A stretch of DNA of 64,000 nucleotides, from contig JAXLSX010000004.1 in assembly GCA_046330285.1 (NCBI GenBank), positions 62,001-126,000 on the forward strand. The letters are read 5' to 3'. Every line of letters starts with the position of its first letter. Position 1 is the stretch's first letter. This DNA comes from RHKX01 sp046330285. GTDB lineage: Bacteria > Actinomycetota > Thermoleophilia > Solirubrobacterales > 70-9. Under the pieces are notes generated by a model that searched no databases, had not been told where the DNA came from, and saw only the letters and a list, made by a program, of their open reading frames with translations. Position numbers and translations under genes: made by a program. Of the stretch, positions 40,012 through 47,892 are shown piece after piece.

Positions 40012-41372
40012 GGGATCACCTGCCCGAAGTCGGTGCTGGGGGCCGCGTAGGCGGTGGAGCTCGCGGTCCCGCCCGTCGTGCTCGGGACGCTTCCCGGCGT
40101 ACCCGGCGGGAGCGCCGGTTCCTCGCCGGCCTTCGGCGGGTCGAGGTAGGTGCGGCCGAGGTCGACGACGTCGAAGCGCTTCAGCGGGATGTCCTGAAGC
40201 AGGTTGAGCGGCAGGATCCCGCGCCAGTCGGCGTTCCGCTGCGCGTACATCGTCGGCGCCGCGGAGCGGTCGACGACGATCGCCCCGTAGCGCTCGAGGG
40301 CGGTGATGATGGTCCTGGCGGTGGCACGCTCGGTGCCGTTGCGGACGAAGGTCTTGGTCAGGAGCTTCTCGGCGCCGCGACGGAGGCGCAGGCGCGCTCC
40401 CTCGGGCACCGATCCGAGATCGCCGGTGCCGTCGGTGCGCGAGGCCGGCTGGACGTAGCGTCGCTGTGCGGCGCCTGGGACCGAGATCGCGAGAGCGTGG
40501 TCGATCCGGCCGGACCGGACCTCCTCGGGCGTGATCAGCCCGGCGAAGAGCGGTAGCCCCGAGCCGCGGGCGCTGACCCCGGTCGGCTGCTGGAAGCCGG
40601 GCCCGTCGAGCGGCCACGCCTTCACGTAGTGGTAGGAGAGCGAGCCGTCAGCCTCGCAGCGTCCGCGCCAGAAGTCGTAGGCGATCCGGGCGCTGACGTC
40701 GAGCGCCGTCATCCACCCGTCGTAGCGGGGGTCGGGACAGGCGTCGGCCGGGATCGTGATCGAGTCGACCGCGTCGGGCCCGCAGTCGAGCTGGCGGCAG
40801 ACGGCGATCCGCGGGATCGCGCCGGGCTGGTTGTTGCTGAAGACCGGGACCGTCCACTGCGTCACGTTGACGGTCAGCCCGACCTTGATCCGCCGCTTCT
40901 GCTGCTTGATCTTGCCGTTCGGGGTCTCGGTCGTCGCGACCCGGAGCTGGGCCTTGCGCATCATCCGCCGCGAGTCGGGGTCGACGGGCCGGCCGGAGAC
41001 GCGGGTGTTCCAGGGGCTGTCGGAGAGGAAGGGACGGGCGAGGACCGCGTCCGTGGAGGCCGATCCCGAGGTCGCCGGCAGCGGCGTCGCGGGAATGGTG
41101 GTCGTCGTCTCCGGGAGCGCGGTCGTATCCGTGGTCGCGCCCGGCGTGGTCGTGGTCGCAGTCGAAGTCGCCGTCGTCGTGGTCGGCGGGATCGCGCCCG
41201 CGGCATCGGTGCCCGCCACCGTCGCGGCCGCGTCGCCGTCCGCCGGCGCCGAGGACTCGGTCACGGTCGTCGTCGAGTCGGTCGATCCGCAGGCGGCGAG
41301 GACGGAGGCGAGCAGGACCGCGAGCGCGGCCGCTGCGATCCTGGCACTCCGAGCTCGGTACGCCGGCGGCAC
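40008..41372 (-). CDS. Secreted lipoprotein of unknown function in GT2 operon
   Basis: This 454-residue protein starts at GTG 41372, which is four bases after the stop of the previous gene. It has a lipobox (LASVLAACGS) and a Thr-rich linker (about 55-105), followed by a folded domain (about 115-395) with RPFLSDSPWNTRV, VFSNNQPGAIPRIAVCRQLDCGPDAVDSI, DPRYDGWMTALDVSARIAYDFWRGRCE, and LPLFAGLITPEEVRSGRIDHALAIS, ERYGAIVVDRS. The pattern ID(H)ALAI...PA.R.DG..... is seen in many actinobacterial secreted proteins of unknown function. It may modify or bind the exported polymer. Overlap GTGA with the PstS-like gene shows coupling. Confidence 0.7.
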   Translation of the reverse strand: MPPAYRARSARIAAAALAVLLASVLAACGSTDSTTTVTESSAPADGDAAATVAGTDAAGAIPPTTTTATSTATTTTPGATTDTTALPETTTTIPATPLPATSGSASTDAVLARPFLSDSPWNTRVSGRPVDPDSRRMMRKAQLRVATTETPNGKIKQQKRRIKVGLTVNVTQWTVPVFSNNQPGAIPRIAVCRQLDCGPDAVDSITIPADACPDPRYDGWMTALDVSARIAYDFWRGRCEADGSLSYHYVKAWPLDGPGFQQPTGVSARGSGLPLFAGLITPEEVRSGRIDHALAISVPGAAQRRYVQPASRTDGTGDLGSVPEGARLRLRRGAEKLLTKTFVRNGTERATARTIITALERYGAIVVDRSAAPTMYAQRNADWRGILPLNLLQDIPLKRFDVVDLGRTYLDPPKAGEEPALPPGTPGSVPSTTGGTASSTAYAAPSTDFGQVIP

Positions 41373-41376
41373 GAAC

Positions 41377-42078
41377 CTAGGCCGCGATCGCCCTGGGCCC
41401 GTCCTGATCGTCCCGTTCGCCGCGGGAGGCCGGCTCCCGTGCGGTGGCGATGCGATCGGCGGCGTTGGAGAGGGCACGGACGAATGTCTCGAACTGCTCG
41501 CGGACGCGCTGGGCATCCTCCATGCCCGCCGTCAGCGCCTGCGCCCTGCCGGCGATGCCGTCGCTCAGCGCCGCGATCCGCTGCTGGCGTTCGGCGACCA
41601 TCCGATCGGCGACCCGGCGGGCCTCCTCGACGTGCCGGGCGGCGTCGACCTCGACCGCCTGCCAGCGCGCACGGATTCCCGCCTCGGCTTCGTTCCGCAT
41701 CTCCGCGGCCTCGCGCTCGACGGCTCCGACCATTGCGTTGACGAGGCTGTCGGCCCGGCGCTTGGCGTGTTCGAGGTACTCGCCCGCCTCGCGCTCTGCC
41801 TCGCGCATCCGGTCGTCGAACGTGCCGCGAGCCTGCTCGCCGCGTGCCGGCGGCGGGGCGGCGGGCGCCGCCGCCGGTTCGCGGCCGAACCGCGATTCCA
41901 TCGCCGCCGCTGCGTCCGCGTCGCGCTGGGCGCCGAGGCGCTCAGCGAAGTTGCGGGTGGCCCGGTCGAGATCGCCCAGGGCCGCGGCGAGATCGAATGC
42001 AGGCGTCCCCGCGGCCGTGCCGAACCGCTCGCCGGGAGAGCGGGGCTCCCTCGGCGCGGGCCCTTGGTGATCGGCCAT
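41377..42078 (-). CDS. Coiled-coil protein (paralogue of the 42222 gene)
   Basis: This 233-residue cytosolic protein has a helical, heptad-rich middle (about 45-185: DRMREAEREAGEYLEHAKRRADSLVNAMV, AVEREAAEMRNEAEAG) and a C-terminal MVAERQQRIAALSDGIAGRAQALTAGMEDAQRVREQFETFVRALSNAADRIA. The last segment is closely matched in the upstream gene at 42222, so they are paralogues, possibly of DivIVA type. Start ATG 42078 with GAAGGAGCAAGC just before it, which overlaps the arm of a 14-bp inverted repeat. It is followed by the lipoprotein gene with a four-base gap. Confidence 0.72.
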   Translation of the reverse strand: MADHQGPAPREPRSPGERFGTAAGTPAFDLAAALGDLDRATRNFAERLGAQRDADAAAAMESRFGREPAAAPAAPPPARGEQARGTFDDRMREAEREAGEYLEHAKRRADSLVNAMVGAVEREAAEMRNEAEAGIRARWQAVEVDAARHVEEARRVADRMVAERQQRIAALSDGIAGRAQALTAGMEDAQRVREQFETFVRALSNAADRIATAREPASRGERDDQDGPRAIAA

Positions 42079-42086
42079 GCTTGCTC

Positions 42087-42143
42087 CTTCTCGCGGTTCG
42101 GTGGTTGCGCCCAACCTCCTCCGGGAGGTCGAACCGCGAGAAG
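42087..42143 (-). promoter_or_regulatory. 14-bp inverted repeat covering the ribosome-binding region
   Basis: CTTCTCGCGGTTCG (42087-42100) is exactly complementary to CGAACCGCGAGAAG (42130-42143). The 29-base interior holds two smaller, overlapping hairpins (ACCTCC/GGAGGT and GGTTG/CAACC on the coding RNA strand). On the minus-strand RNA the 3' arm reaches into the Shine-Dalgarno GAAGGAG, which starts 12 bases before the ATG at 42078. It may therefore be a translational switch. Alternatively, a TAGACT -10-like box at 42147-42142 would make it a promoter operator. Confidence 0.75.
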
Positions 42144-42221
42144 TCTAGGTTTGCGTCCGGCGGCAATCGGGAATGCGAAATCCCGCTGTTTGCGAGGGTT
42201 AGGGGGGCCCTGAGGGCCGGT

Positions 42222-43082
42222 TCAGCCGTCGGTCCCGGTCCACGGGACCCGCTCGCCGTCGCCACTGCCCTGGCCGAAGACCTCGTCGAGCGTCCGGCTC
42301 GGGTCGGCGACGCCCATGTTGCGCTGCAGATGGTCGCCGACCTCCGAGCGGGTGCTGCCGCCGCTCGCCATCCGAATGGCGACGACGCGGGCGTCGTCGA
42401 GCTCGCGCCAGGTCGTGCCGCGGGGCTGAGCGAATCCGGCCGGTGCCGGGGCTCGCGCCGGGTGCGGCTGCTCGCGGAAGGAGCCGGCGGCGGCGGGGCG
42501 CGCCGGCTCGGGCGGCGGAGCAACGGGTTGTGCCGCGGGCTGGGCGGGGGGCGCGGGCGCGGACGGCGGGTACGGAGTCGCGTACTCGGGCCGCGGGGCG
42601 GGAGGGGGAGGGGCGAAGGTCGTCGCGGGTGTGGCCCCGGGCGCGGGTTCGTAGGCGGGGGCGGCCGGCATCGGCGGCGCGGCGGGCGGGACTGCGGGCA
42701 CCGGAGCCTCCGGATCGGCCTCCTCCGCGAGCCGTTCGGCGGCGTCGCCGAGAGCGCGAACCAGGTTCTCGAATCCACCGCGGACCGGCTCGGCGTCGTC
42801 GAGGCGCGAGACGACCGCCTCCGACTTCGCCACCAGCTCGTCGCTGAGCTCGGCGATCCGCTGCCGGCGCTCGGCCACGAGCGCGTCCGCCTGGCGGCGG
42901 GCGTCGTCGAGATAACGGTTGGCATCGGAGCGGGCCTCCTCGCGGAGCCGGGTGGCCTCGCGCTCGACGGCGTCGAGGATGGCGCCGACGCGACGGGAGA
43001 TCTCCGAGGCGAGGGCCGGCGCGCTTGCGGCCTCGTCGCCCACCGGATCGTGGTGCTGCGGTGTTGTTCCCTCGTCGCTCAT
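42222..43082 (-). CDS. Coiled-coil protein with Pro-rich linker and C-terminal helical domain
   Basis: This 286-residue protein has an N-terminal coiled coil (about 30-130, with VEREATRLREEARSDANRYLDDARRQADALVAERRQRIAELSDELV) matching the 41377 protein, a Pro/Ala-rich linker (about 130-215) and a C-terminal domain (about 225-275, ARVVAIRMASGGSTRSEVGDHLQRNMGVADPSRTLDEVFGQG). The C-terminal segment recurs in many Thermoleophilia proteins as a small helical motif. Start ATG 43082. It is the likely first gene of the GT2 operon, 143 bases before the 41377 gene, with an inverted repeat between them. A cytosolic scaffold role is plausible. Confidence 0.72.
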   Translation of the reverse strand: MSDEGTTPQHHDPVGDEAASAPALASEISRRVGAILDAVEREATRLREEARSDANRYLDDARRQADALVAERRQRIAELSDELVAKSEAVVSRLDDAEPVRGGFENLVRALGDAAERLAEEADPEAPVPAVPPAAPPMPAAPAYEPAPGATPATTFAPPPPAPRPEYATPYPPSAPAPPAQPAAQPVAPPPEPARPAAAGSFREQPHPARAPAPAGFAQPRGTTWRELDDARVVAIRMASGGSTRSEVGDHLQRNMGVADPSRTLDEVFGQGSGDGERVPWTGTDG

Positions 43083-43191
43083 GCCCTGTTCGCCGACCGG
43101 TTCGGTCGGGCGCGGCGGACCTTATCCCACCCCTCGGCGCGCCCTGGACGAATGGACGAGCGAAAAGCGGAAAACGCGGCTTAAGCGCTTG

Positions 43192-44325
43192 TCAGCAACC
43201 GAGCGCTCGGGCGATGACCATCTGCTGCACCTCGTCGGTGCCCTCGCCGATGGTCAGGATCTTCGCGTCGCGGTAGAAGCGGCAGACCGGGTACTCCTCG
43301 ATGTAGCCGTAGCCACCGTGGATCTGCACCGCCTCCTCGGCGGCGCGGACCGCGAGCCGGCCCGTCTTCAGCTTCGCCTGCGCCGCGGTCAGCGAGAAGT
43401 TCTCGCCGCGGTCCTTGAGGATCGCCGCGTGGTAGGTGAGCAGGCGGGCCGCCTCGATCTCGGTCGCGATGTCGGCGATCTTCGCCTGGATCGCCTGGAA
43501 CCTCGAGATCGGCTGTCCGAACGCACGCCGTTCCTTCGCGTAGGTGATCGCCTCGTCGAGAGCGCCCTGGGCGAGCCCGAGCCCCATCGCGGCGACGCCG
43601 ATCCGGCCGCCGTCGAGGATCTGCAGGAACTGCTTGAAGCCCTGCCCGCGCGGTCCGAGCAGGTTGCTCTCGGGGACGCGGCAGTCGTCGAAGCTGAGCG
43701 GCCGCGTGTCGGAGGCGTTCCAGCCCATCTTCCGGTAGGCCTCGCCGACCTCGTAGCCGGGAGTTCCGTTCGGGACGATGATGTTCGAGATCTCGTCGTC
43801 GCCGGTGCGCGCCGTGATCGTCACGCAGGCGGAGATGTCGGTGCCCGAGTTGGTGATGAACTGCTTGGCGCCGTCGATCACCCAGTCGCCGCCGTCGAGT
43901 GAAGCTCGCGTCCGCGTGTTGCCGGCGTCCGATCCCGCCTCGGGCTCGGTCAGCCCGAATGCGGCAAGCCGCTCACCCGAGCAGAGCTGCGGCAGCCACT
44001 CCTCGCGCTGGGCGTCGTCGCCCCACAGATATATGGGCATCGTGCCGAGCGACGTGTGGGCGGCCATCGTGATCGCCACCGACGAGTCGATCCGGGCGAG
44101 CTCCTCGACGGCGAGGGCGTAGGAGAGGCTGTCGGCGCCGCCGCCCCCGTACTCGGTGGGGAACGGGATCCCCATCAGCCCGAGCTCGCCGAGCTTGGCG
44201 ACCAGCTCGTAGGGGAACTCCTTCTTCTCGTCGAGCTCGGCCGCGCGCGGCGCGACCTCGTTGCGGGCGAAGTCCCTGACGGTGTCGCGGAGCAGGCGTT
44301 GCTCGTCGCTCAGTTCGAAATCCAT
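43192..44325 (-). CDS. Acyl-CoA dehydrogenase
   Basis: This 377-residue FAD enzyme oxidises acyl-CoA to trans-2-enoyl-CoA and passes electrons to ETF. Signatures are FGLTEPEAGSDAGNTRTRA (FAD/substrate region), YAKERRAFGQPISRFQAIQ, AVQIHGGYGYIEEYPVCRFYRDAKI and IGEGTDEVQ, where the Glu of GEGT is the probable catalytic base, as in short-chain enzymes. The start is ATG 44325 rather than the longer frame upstream. EtfBA and ETF-QO are in the window at 54779-58340. Chain length or branching preference is not settled by the sequence. Confidence 0.93.
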   Translation of the reverse strand: MDFELSDEQRLLRDTVRDFARNEVAPRAAELDEKKEFPYELVAKLGELGLMGIPFPTEYGGGGADSLSYALAVEELARIDSSVAITMAAHTSLGTMPIYLWGDDAQREEWLPQLCSGERLAAFGLTEPEAGSDAGNTRTRASLDGGDWVIDGAKQFITNSGTDISACVTITARTGDDEISNIIVPNGTPGYEVGEAYRKMGWNASDTRPLSFDDCRVPESNLLGPRGQGFKQFLQILDGGRIGVAAMGLGLAQGALDEAITYAKERRAFGQPISRFQAIQAKIADIATEIEAARLLTYHAAILKDRGENFSLTAAQAKLKTGRLAVRAAEEAVQIHGGYGYIEEYPVCRFYRDAKILTIGEGTDEVQQMVIARALGC

Positions 44326-44353
44326 GGCGGCGATTCTCTCAGGACGGGGGCGA

Positions 44354-45799
44354 TCAGCTCCGCTCGCCGTGACGGCGGGCGAGCTCGACGAGGAGACGGA
44401 CGCCGTATCCGCTGGCGCCCTTGCCGACGTACTCGCGGCCGACGTCCCAGGCGGTGCCGGCGATGTCGAGGTGGGCCCAGGTCGTGTCCTCGACGAACTG
44501 CTCGAGGAACGCACCGGCATACAGGGTCCCGGCCTTGCGCTTGGTCCCGGCGTTCGAGAGGTCGGCGACCTTGCCCTTGGTCAGGGCGGTGTACTCGCGA
44601 TGAAGCGGCAGTCGCCAGGCGAGCTCGCCGACGATCGCGCCGGCGGCGGCGACCTCCTCGGCCCACTCGTCGTCGTTCGCCATCAGCCCCGCGTAGGTCG
44701 AGCCGAGCGCGACGACGACGGCTCCGGTCAGGGTGGCGACGTCGACGATCCGCTCCGCGCCCTGGCGCGCGCACCAGGTCAGCGCGTCGGCGAGGATCAG
44801 GCGGCCCTCGGCGTCGGTGTTGTTGACCTCGACGGTGAGGCCGTTGAGCTGGGTGATGACGTCGCCGGGGCGGGTCGCCGTCCCGCTCGGCATGTTCTCG
44901 ACGGCCGGCAGCACCGCGATCAGGTCGACGGGGAGCCCGAGCTCGGCGATCGCCGCCGTCGCCTCGAGCACGGCCGCGCCACCGGACATGTCCATCTTCA
45001 TCTCGTGCATGCCGCCGGACGGCTTCAGCGAGATCCCTCCGGAATCGAAGGTCACTGTCTTACCGACGAGCCCGAGCAGCGGCGCCGAGCCGCCGCCGGA
45101 GTAGCGGAGGACGATCAGCGCCGGGTCCTTGGCCGACCCGGCGGCGACCGCGAGGATTCCGCCCATGCCCTCGCGTTCGAGCTCGGCCGGGCCGAGGACC
45201 TCGGCAGTCACGCTCTCGTGGGCGTCGGCGATCTCGAGCGCCCGGGCGGCGATGAACGCGGGGTCGGCGTAGTTGGCGGGGAGATTCTGGAGATCGCGGG
45301 CGCGGTTGGCGGCCTCGGCGGCCGCCTTCGCGGTCGTCGTGAATCCATCCGGGTCCTCGGCGCCGATCAGCGTCAGCGCCTCGAGGCCGGAGTCGCTGCC
45401 GTCGTCCTCGTCCCGGTCGCGCTTGAGCCGGTCGAAGCGGTAGCCGCCGAGGATCGACCCGGCGGTCAGGGCCGCGGCGATGCTCGCCTTGCGCTCGTGA
45501 GCGGGGACCACCCAGGCGAGCTCGGCCGCGCCGTAGCGCCGGGCGCGCTTGACCGCGAGCGCGGCGGCCACACGGGCGCGCTCCGGATCGAACGCGTCGC
45601 GGTCGCCGAGGCCGACGACCAGCACCCGCTCAGGTGCCCCCGGTCGCAGCAGCGTCAGCTCACGCCAGCCGGTCCGGACGTCGCCGGCGCCGGGGGCCTC
45701 GGCGAGCCAGGAGGGCAGCTCCTCGCCGTTGTGGACGCCGACGCAGAGCAGCCCGGCGGTCGAGGCGGCGGGGTCGATGTCGGTGAGCTCGAGGCGCAT
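44354..45799 (-). CDS. pepA: Leucyl aminopeptidase (M17 family)
   Basis: This 481-residue cytosolic exopeptidase with two bridging metals removes N-terminal residues. The metal and catalytic motifs are GKTVTFDSGGISLKPSGGMHEMKMDMSGG and NNTDAEGRLILADAL, with the bicarbonate-binding Arg in the latter. The N-terminal macro-type domain has the segment LPSWLAEAPGAG. Start ATG 45799; a GTG at 45811 also fits. It is the upstream partner of the acyl-CoA dehydrogenase gene on the minus strand, 28 bases apart. Confidence 0.93.
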   Translation of the reverse strand: MRLELTDIDPAASTAGLLCVGVHNGEELPSWLAEAPGAGDVRTGWRELTLLRPGAPERVLVVGLGDRDAFDPERARVAAALAVKRARRYGAAELAWVVPAHERKASIAAALTAGSILGGYRFDRLKRDRDEDDGSDSGLEALTLIGAEDPDGFTTTAKAAAEAANRARDLQNLPANYADPAFIAARALEIADAHESVTAEVLGPAELEREGMGGILAVAAGSAKDPALIVLRYSGGGSAPLLGLVGKTVTFDSGGISLKPSGGMHEMKMDMSGGAAVLEATAAIAELGLPVDLIAVLPAVENMPSGTATRPGDVITQLNGLTVEVNNTDAEGRLILADALTWCARQGAERIVDVATLTGAVVVALGSTYAGLMANDDEWAEEVAAAGAIVGELAWRLPLHREYTALTKGKVADLSNAGTKRKAGTLYAGAFLEQFVEDTTWAHLDIAGTAWDVGREYVGKGASGYGVRLLVELARRHGERS

Positions 45800-45900
45800 C
45801 GGAGGCGCCACGATAGCTGCCGTGGAACGCCTGCCTGCGTGGCCCGGCCTCTACGATTCCCGGGCACCGTCACCTCGTCCCACCCAGGAGAACGCCCCGA

Positions 45901-47076
45901 ATGCCGAAGACCGTGATTCTTTCCACCGCCCGCACCCCCTTCGCGAAGATGGGCGGAGCGCTTTCCTCGCTCGCCGCGCCCGAGCTCGCCGGCAACGCGA
46001 TCGGCGGCGCTCTCGAGCGCGCCGACGTCGCCCCCGAGCAGGTCGAGGCGGTCGTCTACGGACAGGTGCTGCAGGCGGGCCAGGGTCAGATCCCCTCGCG
46101 GCAGGCCCAGATCAAGGGCGGCATCCCGAAGGAGGTCCCGTCGGAGACCGTCAACAAGGTCTGCGCCTCGGGCATGCGCTCGGTCGGCCTGCTCGACCAG
46201 GCGATTCGCGCCGGCGACGTCAACGTCGGACTCGGCGGCGGCATGGAGTCGATGTCGAACGCCCCCTACCTGCTTCCCGGCGCCCGCTTCGGCTTCCGGA
46301 TGGGCGACGTCAAGGCGGTCGACGCGATGACCCACGACGGCCTCACCAACCCGTTCACCGGCAAGCAGATGATCAACGAGGCCAGCGAGGTCGGCAACGA
46401 GCTCGAGATCACCCGGCCCGACATGGACCGCTTCGCGACCCGCTCCCACCAGCTCGCCGCCCAGGCGACCGACGAGGGCAGGCTCGCCGACGAGATCGTC
46501 GCCGTCACCGTCAAGTCGAGGAAGGCCGAGACCGTCGTCGAGGTCGACGAGGCGATCCGCCCCGATACGAGCATCGAGACCCTCGCGAAGCTGAAGGCGA
46601 TCGGCGGCGACGACGCCACCCATACGGCCGGCAACGCTCCCGGCGTCAACGACGGAGCGGCCGCCGTGGTCGTCGCCTCCGAGGAGTGGGCATCCGCCAA
46701 CGGCAAGGAGGCGCTCGGCACGATCATCGCCTACGGCAACATCGCCGACGACTACGCCTACCTCGCCCGGACCCCCGCCAAGGCGGCCCGCCAGGCTCTC
46801 GAGAAGGTCGGAAAGACCCCTGAGGACGTCGACCTCTGGGAGTTCAACGAGGCCTTCGCCTCGGTCGCGATCAACTCGATCCGGATGCTCGACATCGACG
46901 AGGAGAAGGTCAACGTGAACGGCGGCGCCATCGCCCTCGGCCACCCGATCGGCGCCTCCGGCGGCCGCATCATCGGCACCCTCGTCCACGAGTTGCGCCG
47001 CCGCGGCGGCGGCCTCGGCTGCGCCGCGATCTGCAGCGGTGGCGGGCAGGGCGACGCCATCCTGATCGAGGTTTGA
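45901..47076 (+). CDS. Acetyl-CoA acetyltransferase (thiolase)
   Basis: This 391-residue thiolase condenses or cleaves acetoacetyl-CoA-type substrates. It has the nucleophilic Cys in NKVCASGMRS (about residue 88), the GGGMESMSNAPYLLPGARFG loop, NVNGGAIALGHPIGASGGRI (catalytic His) and CSGGGQGDAI (second Cys). The ATG at 45901 has CCAGGAGA upstream. It overlaps the HAD phosphatase gene by TTGA. The neighbouring acyl-CoA genes point to beta-oxidation or acetoacetate metabolism, and a role in polyhydroxyalkanoate precursors is possible. Confidence 0.93.
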   Translation: MPKTVILSTARTPFAKMGGALSSLAAPELAGNAIGGALERADVAPEQVEAVVYGQVLQAGQGQIPSRQAQIKGGIPKEVPSETVNKVCASGMRSVGLLDQAIRAGDVNVGLGGGMESMSNAPYLLPGARFGFRMGDVKAVDAMTHDGLTNPFTGKQMINEASEVGNELEITRPDMDRFATRSHQLAAQATDEGRLADEIVAVTVKSRKAETVVEVDEAIRPDTSIETLAKLKAIGGDDATHTAGNAPGVNDGAAAVVVASEEWASANGKEALGTIIAYGNIADDYAYLARTPAKAARQALEKVGKTPEDVDLWEFNEAFASVAINSIRMLDIDEEKVNVNGGAIALGHPIGASGGRIIGTLVHELRRRGGGLGCAAICSGGGQGDAILIEV

Positions 47077-47858
47077 CGGGAGGCGCAGCCTTCTTCGACC
47101 TCGACCGGACGCTGATGTCCGGGTCGAGCGGCGCCCAGTTCGGGCGCGCCGCCTACCGGGCGGGCCTGGTCAGCCGGGCGCAGGTGTTCCGCTGGGGAGT
47201 GGACCACCTCCGCTTCCGGCTGCGGGGCGCGAGCGACGCGGACACCGACGCCCTCGTCGCGGCGGTCAACGACCTGCTGCGCGGGGTGCCGGCCCGAACG
47301 CTGCGGCGGATGCTCCCGGACCTCCTCGAGGGGATCCTGCCGCGCATCTACCCGCAGATGCTCGCCGAGGTCCGCAGCCATCAGGACTCCGGCCGGCCGG
47401 CGTTCATCGTCAGCGCCGCCAGCAACGGGGTCGTCGAGGTCCTCGCCCGGGTCCTCGACATGGAGGGCGGGATCGGCACCCGCTACGAGGTCGACGAGGA
47501 CGGCCTCTACACGGGCCGGCTGATCGGCGGCCTCAACTACGGCGAGCTCAAGATCGAGCCGATGCGCAGGTTCGCCGCCGATCACGGAATCGATCTGGCC
47601 CAAAGCTGGGCCTACTCGGACTCGGTCTCCGACCTGCCGATGCTGGAGCTGGTCGGCCACCCGGTCGCGGTCAACCCCGACGCCCCGCTCGCCCGGATCG
47701 CGGCCGAGCGCGGCTGGCCGGTGATGCGCTTCGAGAAGCTCGGCCGCACCCTCGCGGCCGCCGGCGTCCTCGCGGTCGCCACCGTCGTCGGCGGTGGCAG
47801 CATGGTCGCCAGACGCCGCGCCGCCGCCGTGCCCCGGGGGCGGCCGGCGCGACGTTGA
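47073..47858 (+). CDS. HAD-family phosphatase (SerB-like, subfamily IB)
   Basis: This 261-residue haloacid-dehalogenase phosphatase has the motif FFDLDRTLMSGSS (Asp9 nucleophile, Asp11), the mid-motif SAASN and the C-terminal SDSVSDLPMLEL metal site. The HAD-IB group includes phosphoserine phosphatase and lipid or CoA-linked phosphatases. A C-terminal hydrophobic stretch (about 228-245, AAAGVLAVATVVGGGSMV) followed by Arg residues suggests membrane attachment. It starts at TTG 47073 inside the thiolase end. Its substrate is unknown; a phospholipid or phosphorylated sugar is possible. Confidence 0.85.
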   Translation: MTGGAAFFDLDRTLMSGSSGAQFGRAAYRAGLVSRAQVFRWGVDHLRFRLRGASDADTDALVAAVNDLLRGVPARTLRRMLPDLLEGILPRIYPQMLAEVRSHQDSGRPAFIVSAASNGVVEVLARVLDMEGGIGTRYEVDEDGLYTGRLIGGLNYGELKIEPMRRFAADHGIDLAQSWAYSDSVSDLPMLELVGHPVAVNPDAPLARIAAERGWPVMRFEKLGRTLAAAGVLAVATVVGGGSMVARRRAAAVPRGRPARR

Positions 47859-47892
47859 TCGCGCCGCGCACCAGCGAATAGGATCGCCCGCG

